Assembly (NCBI RefSeq): GCF_000186865.1 | Contig: NW_008705565.1 | Coordinates: forward strand, 2,526,872 to 2,590,871 | Reading direction: 5' to 3' | Source of the DNA: Aureococcus anophagefferens | Lineage: Eukaryota > Sar > Pelagophyceae > Pelagomonadales > Pelagomonadaceae | Length of the DNA stretch: 64,000 nucleotides | Part shown: positions 21,147 to 29,492 of the stretch, piece after piece | Layout: every line of letters begins with the position of its first letter | How positions within the stretch are numbered: position 1 is the stretch's first letter | The notes under the pieces: generated by a model | Told to the model about the DNA's origin: nothing | The model's input: only the letters and a program-made list of their open reading frames with translations | Databases searched by the model: none | Position numbers and translations under genes: made by a program

Positions 21147-22841
21147 TCACGGCAGGCGGGGCATCATGGCCGCCGCGCGCGCGAGGAGCGCGCCGACGTG
21201 CGGCGCGTCGCCCCGGCCCGTGTCGACGCGGAAGCACGCGGACGCGAGCGCCGCGTCGAGGAGGCCCTCGAGCGTCGACGCGGCGTCGGCGTCGTCCGCG
21301 GCCCGGAGGAGCGCGGCGACGGCGCCGGCGAGGAACGCGTCGCCGGCGCCGACGGAGTCGACGGTCCCCTCGACGGCGAAGGCCCGGCGGAACGCGGCCT
21401 TGCCCGCGAGTCCCTCGAGGCGCCGCGGGCACGCGCGGCCAAGCACCCGGCGGAGGCGGGCCTCGTCGCCCGCGGCGCCGAAGCAGCCCCGGGGCCCGAG
21501 CGTCACGAGGACGAGGCCCGCGCCGCGGTCGAGAATCTTCCGCGCGACGTTCTCCACCGCGGCGTCGTCGAGGACCGTCTCGAGCGAGTCGTCGAGGCCG
21601 TGCGCTGCGAGCAGCGCCGCCTTCAGCCCCGCGCAGGCCGCGGCCTCGTCCAAATTGCCGTGGAAGAGGCCCACGGCGCCGTAGGCGTCCCGCGCGTCGC
21701 CGAGCGGGAGCGCCGCGTCGTCCGAGGCCTCGTTGACGTCGAGGCACACGCAGCAGCCCCGCGCGTTGGCCTCGGTCGCGAGGGCCCGCAGCCGCGCGCC
21801 GCGCAGGGCCGGGCCCATGACGTGGGGGTAGCCTATTGTCGCCACGTCGTACGCACCCAGCGCGGCCGCGTCGAGCTCGAGTCTCGCGTTCCAGCCCTGC
21901 GCGCAGTAGACCGCGCGCTTGCCGTCGCTCCGGTACACGGGCAGGCACGCGGCGCCCGTCGCGCAGGCCGCGTCGCGCGCCACGCGGGCCGTGCCGACGC
22001 CCGCGGTCCGCCACGCGCCGACCAAGTAGTCGCCGAAGCCGTCCGCTCCGAGCGTCGTGTGCGCGTCCGCGGCCAGCCCCCCCCCGGCCCCGAGCAGCGC
22101 GAGCTGCGCCGCGACGTTGGACACGCTGCCCCCGGGCCGCAGCTCGAAGGCGTCGACGGCCGCGTAGCCCTCGCGGCTCGGCAGGTCGTCGCTGCCTCGA
22201 AGGACGACGTCGACGCACGCGTGGCCGCAGCAGAGCACGCGCCGCGTCTCCTCGCGCGCGCCGCCGCGGAAGGCCTCGGCGACGACGCGCGCCGCGAGGG
22301 CGCCCATGGCCTCTTCGGCGACGTCCGACGTGTCGACGAACGCGTGCGGCCCGGGAGGCCGGTACGCCTGCCGCGCGGCCTCCGCGTCCGCGAGCGACGA
22401 CCCGGCGCTCGCGAGCTCCGCGGCGTCGCGCCCCGCGTTGCGCGCCGCCTTGCGCGCCCGGAGCACGGCGGGCGCCGCCGTGACCCAGGCGAGGCCGAAG
22501 GCGTCGGCGCCGCAGCGGTTCGCGAGCGTTTGGAGCCACGCCGGGTCCTTCGTGTGCGTCGAGAACGGCGCGACGAGGACGACGTCGTTGCCGGCCTTGC
22601 AGTTCTGCTCGCAGGCGCGGAAGCAGGTCTCGTAGGCCAGGGCCTTGAGCGTGCCCGCGTAGAAGTCGCAGTCGTGGGCGTCGGGCGCCTCGCCGCCGGC
22701 GACGAGGGCCGCGTTGGCCAGGGGCCACTCGAGCGTGTCCTTGTCGACGAGGCAGGCGCCGCCGAGCTCCTTGCACGCGAGCGCCGCGAGCGTCGTCTTG
22801 CCGCCGCAAGGGCTGCCGGCGACGACGAGGAGCCGAGGCAT
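21147..22841 (-). CDS. Fusion of P-loop nucleotide kinase-like domain and PfkB/ribokinase-family sugar kinase
   Basis: 564 residues from the ATG at 22841. Residues 1-190 form a P-loop domain (Walker [10 protein letters not shown] near residue 9), similar to small zeta-toxin/AAA_33-type kinases. Residues from about 200 form a PfkB fold: N-terminal [26 protein letters not shown], and the C-terminal PfkB signature [12 protein letters not shown] with the catalytic Asp. PfkB enzymes phosphorylate ribose, adenosine, fructose or similar substrates with ATP; the substrate here is not evident. Both halves keep their motifs, so both may be active. I do not recognise a standard orthologue. Confidence 0.85.
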   Translation of the reverse strand: MPRLLVVAGSPCGGKTTLAALACKELGGACLVDKDTLEWPLANAALVAGGEAPDAHDCDFYAGTLKALAYETCFRACEQNCKAGNDVVLVAPFSTHTKDPAWLQTLANRCGADAFGLAWVTAAPAVLRARKAARNAGRDAAELASAGSSLADAEAARQAYRPPGPHAFVDTSDVAEEAMGALAARVVAEAFRGGAREETRRVLCCGHACVDVVLRGSDDLPSREGYAAVDAFELRPGGSVSNVAAQLALLGAGGGLAADAHTTLGADGFGDYLVGAWRTAGVGTARVARDAACATGAACLPVYRSDGKRAVYCAQGWNARLELDAAALGAYDVATIGYPHVMGPALRGARLRALATEANARGCCVCLDVNEASDDAALPLGDARDAYGAVGLFHGNLDEAAACAGLKAALLAAHGLDDSLETVLDDAAVENVARKILDRGAGLVLVTLGPRGCFGAAGDEARLRRVLGRACPRRLEGLAGKAAFRRAFAVEGTVDSVGAGDAFLAGAVAALLRAADDADAASTLEGLLDAALASACFRVDTGRGDAPHVGALLARAAAMMPRLP

Positions 22842-22919
22842 CGAGCTGTTTTTGCGAGAGCTCTCACACCATGCGACGCGCCGACGATTGCAAGGTGCAG
22901 TAGACCTTGCAGTGCCTCC

Positions 22920-25900
22920 TTAGCGCCGCGGACCGGCGCCGCGGCCTTGTCGCGGCGGACGCGGTCGAGGGCGACGGCGAGCGCGCGGAGCCAGGTGCCC
23001 TTGGCCGCCGCGGACGGCGCCTCGACGTGGAGCAGGCAGTCGCCGCCGTCCGCGACGAGCTCGAAGGCGAACTTCTCCGCGTCGCGGTGCGCCGCGGCGC
23101 GCGCGAGCGCCGCGGCGCCGCGCGCGAGGTCCCGCTTCGTGGCGGCCTTGGCCGGCCACGTGTCGAAGCTCAGGCGCTCGCGGTCGCCGTCGCGGTCGTC
23201 GCCGCCGCCCGCGCAGGCGCGGACGCGGTCGACGGCCTCGAGGTCGACGTGCTTCTCCTTGCGCGCCTCGCCGTCGTGGCCCTCCCAGCGGAGCTCCGCG
23301 AGGTCGTGCGACAGGTAGAAGAAGCGCTCGTGGCGGGGCGGCGCCTGGTTCGCCACGTAGGCGCGCTGCGTCTTCAGCAAGAAGCCGCCGCGCGCGCAGG
23401 CCTCGACGGCGGCCCAGCCCGCCTCCTCGTCGTCGAGGTCGACGGCGCCGTCCGCGCCGGCGACCGCGGCCCGGTCGGCGCCGCGCGCGGCCGCGTGCGC
23501 GTCCGCCGCGCGGCCGTCGAGCGGCGCGCCGTCCGGCGCGCGCGCGGCGCCGCGGTCGCCGAGGCGGCCCGCGCACCAGCTCAGCCCCGCGGCCCAGTCG
23601 TCGGCGACGGAGGCCGGCGCGTCCGCGGGGAGCACGAGGTCGTGGACCTCGCCCGCGGCCTCCCGCACGCGCACGACGCGCGACCGCCTCGCGCGCGCGA
23701 CGGCGAGGTCGCCCGCGCCGGCGACGTGCGCGAGGTCCTCCGCGCGGAGCTGGAGGTCCTTGAAGGAGCGCCGCCGCCGCACGTTGTCGCGCGCGAGGGC
23801 CGCGCGCGGCGGCAGCGACGGCGCCTCCTCGACGACGGCGACGCCGGCGACCTGGGCAGGAAAAGAGAGATTCAAGTTCGCTTCAACATGAGTGTTCCGC
23901 GCGCGCGCGTTCCGGAGATAGCATCCACGCTTCGAGAGCGCTCCGAGAGATGATCGCTCGTCCAAAAATCAGCCAAAACGAGTGGAAAACGGCCGAGATA
24001 GGAGCCTTTGAAGTTGGGAATGTCGCTCTCTTTTGCTGCCCTGCCGGCGACGCGCGCGAGGCTCACGGCCGTGCGGTGGTCGCTGTACTTGCCCAGCGTC
24101 CGCGCGAGGCGCTGGTCGAAGAAGGGCGCGGCGAAGCCTACGGAGCGCGTCGGTGACGGTCTTTCGTAAAATTTCCCGGTCGACATCTCTCGAAACTCGT
24201 CGCGGCCGCGGGACGCCGGGCGACGCCGAGGCGCCGCAGGTCGTCGGCGAGGAACGCGCGCTTCGCCTTGACGCGCCCCGACGCGGCGACTTTGCCGCAG
24301 CGCGTGCCCGCCTGGAGCCGGCCGACGCGCTGCTTCGCCGCCTCCAGCGCCGACGCCGCGGCGGCGTTCCGCGCGATGGCCGCCCGCAGGCCCTCGGCGA
24401 CGGCCGCGACGGCCGGCCGGTCCGCGGGCCGCGCCTCGAAGCACCGGCGCCGCCAGAACGCGAGCGCCGGCGGGCTGCAGGCCCAGGGCGCGGGCCGCTT
24501 GCCCGAGAGCACGGCGTGCGCCACGGCCGTCGCGCGCCAGCTCGGCGGCCAGGGCGTCTCGCCGCGCGCGGACAGCTCGTGGAGCACGCAGCCGAGCGCG
24601 TAGGCGTCCGACGCCTCCGAGTACTCGCGGCGCTCGAGCGACTCCGGCGCCTCCCAGCGCACGGGGCCGAGCTCCTGCGTCGTGAACCCCTTGGACGCCG
24701 CCGCGGCCCGGAGCCGCGCGAGCCCGAAGTCGCAGACGACCGCCCGCAACTCGCCGTCGACGCGGTGCACGAGGAGGTTCCGGCACGCGAGGTCCCGGTG
24801 CACGATGCGCTCCGCGTGGAGCGCCGCGACGCCGCGCGCCGCGCCGAGCGCCAACACCAACAAATCGTCGCGCGTGAGCGCGCCGCCCGGCAGGAGCGAC
24901 GCCCGCAGCGCCGACGACGGCCGCGCGCGGAGGAGCGCCTTCACGGAGCAGNNNNNNNNNNNNNNNNNNNNNNNNNNNNNNNNNNNNNNNNNNNNNNNNN
25001 NNNNNNNNNNNNNNNNNNNNNNNNNNNNNNNNNNNNNNNNNNNNNNNNNNNNNNNNNNNNNNNNNNNNNNNNNNNNNNNNNNNNNNNNNNNNNNNNNNNN
25101 NNNNNNNNNNNNNNNNNNNNNNNNNNNNNNNNNNNNNNNNNNNNNNNNNNNNNNNNNNNNNNNNNNNNNNNNNNNNNNNNNNNNNNNNNNNNNCAACTTC
25201 AAAGGCTCCTATCTCGGCCGTTTTCCACTCGTTTCGGCTGATTTTTGGACGAGCGATCATCTCTTGGAACGGTCTCGAAGCGTGGATGCTTTTTCCAGAA
25301 CGGGCGCGCGCGGAACACTCATGTTGAAGCGACGTTGAATCACCCTTGTCCTGCCCTGACGATGGCGACCTGGGGCTCCTTGTACGGGTCCTCCCGCTCG
25401 ATGACGACGCCGAGGAACTCGACGACGTGCGGGCCGGACGCGCGCGAGAGGAGCGCGACCTCGCTCGACACGTCCTCGCGGCTCAGGAACAGCTTCACGG
25501 CCACGCGCCCGCCGCGGAACTCGCCGCGCCAGACCTCCCCGAACGACCCCCGGCCGACGCGGCCCAATAGCCGCACGGCGCGCTTGTCGATGAGCAGGCT
25601 CGCGGGGATCGCGAGCTCGTCCATGCACCCGAGGCTCGGCCGCACGCCGAGGCGGCCCGTCGGCGTCGCCCAGCCGCCCTCGAAGGACGCGCGCGCGCTC
25701 GCCGGCGACTCCGCGTCGTAGGCGCCCCCCGGCGAGCCCGACTCCGCGTCGTAGACGTCCTTGGACTCCTCGCGCGAGAAGAGCGCGCGCCCGTCGACGT
25801 AGGACGCGCCCGCCGACGCGAGCCCGTCGTAGACGGGGCCGCTCGCGTCGTCCCGGGCCGCCTCCTCCTCCGGCGACGCGCGCGGCGGAGCCGGCGGCTC

Positions 25901-26119
25901 CGGCGCGGGCGCGGCGGGCGGCGTCGGTGGCGTGGCCGCGGGCGCGGCCGGCGGCGGCGCCGGCGGCGCCGACGCCGCGCCGTCCCCCGCGGCGCCGCCG
26001 TCGACGTCGCCGAGAGCGCCCTGCTTGGCGAGGAGCGCCCGGAGGCGCTCGAGCTCCGTGTCCCGCTCCTGGAGCTGCGCCTTCAAGCGCGCCAGCTCGG
26101 CGGCGGCGTCGTCGCCCAT
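22920..26119 (-). CDS. Tyrosine-kinase-like protein kinase with C-terminal PH domain (contains assembly gap; 3' end unresolved)
   Basis: The ATG at 26119 opens an N-terminal coiled coil (ELARLKAQLQERDTELERL) and an Ala/Pro-rich linker. The kinase domain has the loop GRVGRGSFGEVW, then introner A5 and the N gap. After the gap come HRDLACRNLLV, DFGLARL and PVRWEAPESL, the HRDLAxRN and RWxAPES forms typical of tyrosine kinases. A GC-AG intron (24138-24226) joins the kinase to GFAAPFFDQRL, then introner A4, then a PH domain (GGFLLKTQRAYVANQ to WLRALAVALDRV). The 3' end is unclear: the frame stays open past 22920 into the next gene, while a TAA in another frame lies at 22920. A one-base error or unseen intron is likely. 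A phosphoinositide-targeted signalling kinase is inferred. Confidence 0.75.
23852..24043 (-). mobile_element. Introner element A4 (family A)
   Basis: A 192-bp element with exact duplications CCGGCGAC (GTCGCCGG on the coding strand). It begins CAGGGCAGCAAAAGAG and ends TCTTTTCCTGCCCAG. The intron is 23852-24051 (200 nt), GT donor, phase 0. Splicing reads SLARVAGVAVVE. Confidence 0.95.
24138..24226 (-). mobile_element. Short introner-like intron C1 (group C) in the kinase/PH gene
   Basis: An 89-nt intron with a GC donor (G|GCGTCGCC) and TAG acceptor (|GCTTCGCC). The octamers at its two ends agree at 7 of 8 positions, the same arrangement as in families A and B. The 81-bp interior aligns with intron C2 at 53156-53235: both have CnGCGTCC near the start, TTCGAGAG in the middle, ACGAAA, then CGTCACCGACGC close to the end. 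It also shares GTTnCGAGAGATG with the family A core. Splicing is in frame (RRLGFAAPF). Confidence 0.75.
24952..25193. other. Assembly gap (242 N)
   Basis: A run of N replaces the inner end of introner A5 and the start of the following kinase exon. The size may be an estimate. Its position inside a high-copy repeat suggests assembly collapse. Confidence 0.99.
25194..25358 (-). mobile_element. Introner element A5 (family A), truncated by the assembly gap
   Basis: 165 bp of the element are visible. On the coding strand it begins CAGGGCAGGACAAG directly after the octamer GCCATCGT (25359-25366), giving a GC donor in phase 0 after codons PQV. The body runs GATTCAAC towards GAAGTTG along the gene, the opposite body orientation to A1-A4, yet the 5' terminus is still CAGGGC. 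The acceptor end is lost in the N run. Confidence 0.85.
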
Positions 26120-26314
26120 GGCGCGGCGCGGCGCGTCGGCCGCGGCGGCCCTCTAGACGATCATCGCGAACGGCGGGGGCTGCCCGCCCATGATCATCAC
26201 ATCCATCGAGCAGGAGCCAACGTAGAGGATCCTCGCCGGGGGTCGACTTCCGCGGCCGCCAGGCGGGGGCTCGGGCGACGTCTCGGGCGCCGCGACACGG
26301 TCCTTAGGACCCCC

Positions 26315-26734
26315 TCACTTCAAGAGCGGCTCGGCCTCCGCCGCGGCCTTCTCCGCCGCGATGCGCTCCCGCCGCAGCTTGATGGCGTAGGCGCCGAAGA
26401 TGGAGCCCACGAAGACGACGACGCAGACGACGATGAACGCGATCGTGCGCGTCGACATGGCGTCGTCGTCGGTCTTGAGCGTCGAGTCGTCCGGGTTCGT
26501 GGGCTTCGTCGTCGGGTAGGGCGTCGCCGTCGTCGGCGCGGCCGTCGGGTCGAAGGCCGAAGGATACCACGTCACGGGCGTCGGCTCCTTCGTCGGCGCG
26601 AACGACGGGTGCTTGGCGCGCGCCGACGGCGCCGGCGTCGGCGCCTTCGTGCGCGTCGGCGCGTAGGTGACCGTCGGCGCGTCCGTGTTCTGCGCGAGGG
26701 CGCAGGAGAGCAGCAGTAGCCAGCGCGCCCGCAT
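26315..26734 (-). CDS. Small type I membrane protein with Thr/Pro-rich ectodomain
   Basis: 139 residues from the ATG at 26734 (MRARWLLLLSCALAQ), a clear signal peptide. The ectodomain is built of APT/KEPTP/TPYPT motifs, the mucin-like Thr/Pro repeats common in stramenopile surface proteins. A single transmembrane helix (TIAFIVVCVVVFVGSIFGAY) is followed by a short charged tail (KLRRERIAAEKAAAEAE). The frame is open further upstream, but only this start gives a signal peptide. Likely an O-glycosylated cell-surface or vesicle protein; function unknown. Confidence 0.8.
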   Translation of the reverse strand: MRARWLLLLSCALAQNTDAPTVTYAPTRTKAPTPAPSARAKHPSFAPTKEPTPVTWYPSAFDPTAAPTTATPYPTTKPTNPDDSTLKTDDDAMSTRTIAFIVVCVVVFVGSIFGAYAIKLRRERIAAEKAAAEAEPLLK

Positions 26735-27276
26735 CGTCGTCGACGACGCTGTGGTGCGCTCGGCCTGTCCGCGGTGCCTGCTCGACGCGACGGGCGCTCT
26801 TTCGCAGCGGCGGTGCTCTCGCGAGCGTTCCGCGTGCGCGTGCGTTTCTCCGCGATGGGCTGCCCTCACGCGGATCCTACCATCGTCGACGTCGACGAAA
26901 GTCGTCAATCTACGGCACGGTCGGCGTGGAGCACGGCACGTATCCACGGGAGAAGTACTTGGAGCTTCTCGCAAAAACAACGATGACATGGTGTATAGAG
27001 GAGATCTGGTGCTGCTGCAAATGCTGCTACAAATATGGCTGCAAAAGCAAGTCATCTGAAAGTGCGGTTTCACCCGGTGCTCCGCACAGCCCGGACGTGA
27101 TGATCATGGACCGCCACGGCGGCGAGGAGTGATGTAAATGGAGCCCTCGGACATAAAATCGAGCCTCGGAGCGGCCGCGATGATGAGCATGTCATCTAGA
27201 TCCTCCCCTCTAGCGCCGATCGTTCTCGTCGCGCGCCGCGCCGCCGCGGAGCTCTTCCTGCGGCGGCGGCGGCGTC
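26735..27276. other. 542-bp region with no confident gene
   Basis: This lies between two minus-strand genes and is less GC-rich than its surroundings. A 68-codon plus-strand frame (26926-27132) contains a Cys-rich stretch (WCIEEIWCCCKCCYKYGC), but it has no signal peptide or recognised homology and overlaps what is probably upstream DNA of the membrane-protein gene. It should hold the 3' end of the RING-like gene's transcript and the membrane-protein promoter. Confidence 0.5.
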
Positions 27277-28014
27277 CTAGGCGGCGAGGATGGGCATGAC
27301 GAAGGTCCGCGCGAAGGCCTGGGCGTCGGAGATGGGCTCCGCCGCCGCCCGCGGCGGCGACCCGGCGCCCGCGGCGGCCGCGTCGCCGTCAGGGTCGCCG
27401 TCGCCGTCCGCGAAGAGCTTGCGGACGTTGTCCCGGCAGCAGCCCGTCTCCTCGTAGGACAGCATCTTGCGCCGCAGGGTCTCGTAGGAGTCGCCGATGC
27501 GCACGGGCGAGTCCAGCGACGCGACGGGCACGCCGTCGTCGTCGTCGTAGGACCTCACCGGCCCGCGCGCGGCGACGAGCGCGAACTTCTCGACGTTGCA
27601 GGCCGGGCACCGCAGGGGCCCCAGGCCGTCCTCGCCGTCGTGGAGGTGGGCCTTGGCCGCGAGGCGCTCGTGGCGGCCGACGAAGTCGCGCGCGCAGCCG
27701 CGGCAGACGTAGTTCCGGCAGCATTGGGTTTCGAAGACCGCGCGGAAGTGGCGCATGCAGATGGGGCAGAAGTAGGCGTACTCGCGCTTCGCGGCGGACT
27801 TGGGCGTCGTCTCCATGCCCTCCTCGTAGGCCTCGCGCTCGCCCAGCGCGATGGGCGGCACGCGCACGGCGGGCGCCGGCTCCACGGCCGTGGCCTCCGG
27901 CGGCGCTTCGCCGTCGGTGAGGGCCGGCGCCCGCCGCTTCCGCTTCGCGAGCTTGAGCATCTTCGGGTAGGTGAAGACGACGACGCGCGCCGCGCAGGAC
28001 GCCGCCGAGCCCAT
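27277..28014 (-). CDS. RING-like zinc-binding protein with probable N-myristoylation
   Basis: 245 residues from the ATG at 28014, MGSAASCAARVVVF. Gly2 and Ser6 match the N-myristoyltransferase consensus and Cys7 could be palmitoylated, which supports this start over the in-frame one at 28110. A RING-like cluster follows: CPICMRHFRAVFETQCC, then CRGCARDF and CPAC with His/Cys spacing like SIP5/DAR-type RING proteins. The Cys pair GCC lies in a C-terminal region otherwise rich in Ala/Asp. Membrane-anchored E3-ligase-like function is inferred. Confidence 0.75.
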   Translation of the reverse strand: MGSAASCAARVVVFTYPKMLKLAKRKRRAPALTDGEAPPEATAVEPAPAVRVPPIALGEREAYEEGMETTPKSAAKREYAYFCPICMRHFRAVFETQCCRNYVCRGCARDFVGRHERLAAKAHLHDGEDGLGPLRCPACNVEKFALVAARGPVRSYDDDDGVPVASLDSPVRIGDSYETLRRKMLSYEETGCCRDNVRKLFADGDGDPDGDAAAAGAGSPPRAAAEPISDAQAFARTFVMPILAA

Positions 28015-28270
28015 GGCGGGGGCTGCCCCCGTCGGCAAGACAACCGCTTCCGGGTTACCCGTCGCGGACGTCGTTTCGGTGGTTGCGTGGGAAAGGCAAA
28101 CACGTTGCATTTTTTTTGGTGAACTCCCAGGCTACTCGCGTAGAGCGGGAACCGCGCACGACCACAGGAGCACCCTCGCCCGCTCCAGGCCACCCCCCGA
28201 GCTCGACTCAGGCGCAACATCGACGCCGGGCTTATCGTCCAACGCGCGCGCCTCGCGACGCCGGCCGCGG

Positions 28271-29108
28271 TTACCCCGCGGCCTGCGCGACGCGGTTGAG
28301 GCGGATGAAGTATTTCAGGTTCATGTTCGGCTTGATGAGGCACTCGCCCCCCTCCGTGCAGACGCCCTTCTCGCCGTAGGCGAGCTCCGCGGGCACCAAA
28401 GCCTGGACCTCCTCGCCCGGCTTCATCTGCGATACGACCTGCTCGATGCCGACGATGACCTGCTTGTCGCCGAGGCGGAAGGCGAGGGGCTTGCCGCCCT
28501 TCTTCTCCGTCGAGTCGAAGACCTCGCCGCTCGGCAGGAAGCCCGTGTAGTCGATGATGCAGAACGAGCCTGTGTGGAATTCAACCACTGGTTTGGGGGG
28601 TCCCCACCAAACTTCAGAACTCTCTATCTCGGTCAAATCGAAGTCGATTCGGCTGATTTTTGGACGGATCGATTGCTCTCGTCGAGTTCTCGAAGCACAT
28701 CAGAAAGCCTTGCGCCGAAACGGTCGCATACGCGCACATTGAAGTCGGGTTGAAGATTTGATTTCCACACAGGAACGAGCCGCTCGTCGGCACGCACGAC
28801 CCCGCGAGGCCCGTCGGGTCCGCGTTGGGGCACTTGCCCTCCTTGACGATGACGTACTTGACGCCGCCCTTCGTCTTCTGGATGGCAGACGCGGAGACGA
28901 CCTGGTCCGCGACGGCGCGCGGCGCCGCCGCCGCCGCCGCCGCCGCCGCGAGGCCCGCGGCGGCGGCGCGGCGGTCGAGGGCGCGCGGCGCGTCGAGGTT
29001 TCGCGCGTCCGGCTCTGCGCGCAGGCGCGTCGCCGCGCGTTGCGCTGCTGGCGGCGCGAAGGCTGCCGCCGCGGTGAGCGCGGCCAAAGCCGTCAGAAGC
29101 CGAGCCAT
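28271..29108 (-). CDS. FKBP-type peptidyl-prolyl isomerase, predicted plastid (thylakoid lumen)
   Basis: Two exons (29108-28781 and 28569-28271) encode 208 residues. The leader MARLLTALAALTAAAAFAPP is a signal peptide ending at an AAAF-type site, the hallmark of plastid import in heterokont algae. A transit region with Arg residues follows, then RR plus a poly-Ala hydrophobic stretch ending AVADQ, which looks like a twin-Arg lumen signal. The mature part has the FKBP core: YTGFLPSGEVFDST, PLAFRLGDKQVIVGIEQ, VQALVPAELAYGEKG. Introner B2 sits before the core and splices in phase 1 (SGSFCIIDYTG). Such FKBPs help fold or assemble photosynthetic complexes; that specific role is inferred. Confidence 0.9.
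28570..28772 (-). mobile_element. Introner element B2 (family B)
   Basis: A 203-bp element with exact duplications GAACGAGC (28562-28569, 28773-28780). Termini on the coding strand are CTGTGTGGAAATC and GAATTCCACACAG. The intron is 28570-28780 (211 nt), GC donor, phase 1. Its body orientation relative to the gene is the same as B1. Confidence 0.95.
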
Positions 29109-29492
29109 GTTGAGATCGAGCCTGAGGACTGAATCACCATGTTGAAGGGCAAATGAGCCGGCGCCGCGCGTCGTACATGCTTCCGCGCGTGAACTCTCCG
29201 GCTGCTGCCTTGGGAAGCAGACGCAGCTTCGCGAGGATCGAGCCCGCGCGCGCGCACCGGCGCGCGCGCGCCCTCTCGCCGGCCGATACCGGGACACATC
29301 GAGCTCGTTTTCGCAGGAAATTCGGCACACGAACGCGAGCGCTCGCGCGACACCGCGGTCTCCCGGCTGCAGGCCGCGGACCGATGCGGCCCGCGCGTTT
29401 TTTTCCGCCACAAGATGGCTCAAGTTTGACACCACGCACCTGTGCCAAAAGACGAATCTGCCGAAGGGATGGGAGGCTACCGTTGCCGGCCC
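29109..29492. promoter_or_regulatory. Divergent intergenic region between FKBP and helicase genes
   Basis: About 384 bp separate the two translation starts. The first part contains GC-rich alternating purine-pyrimidine stretches (CGCGCGCGC). I see no TATA box. Two upstream in-frame ATGs for the helicase (29442, 29469) fall here. It probably holds both promoters. Confidence 0.45.

Noticed and set aside
20380..22809. A continuous minus-strand frame linking the CK1 first exon to the region of the PfkB gene.
   Set aside because: Upstream of MSEKRACPP it is Arg/Gly/Ala shadow of the PfkB fusion in another frame.
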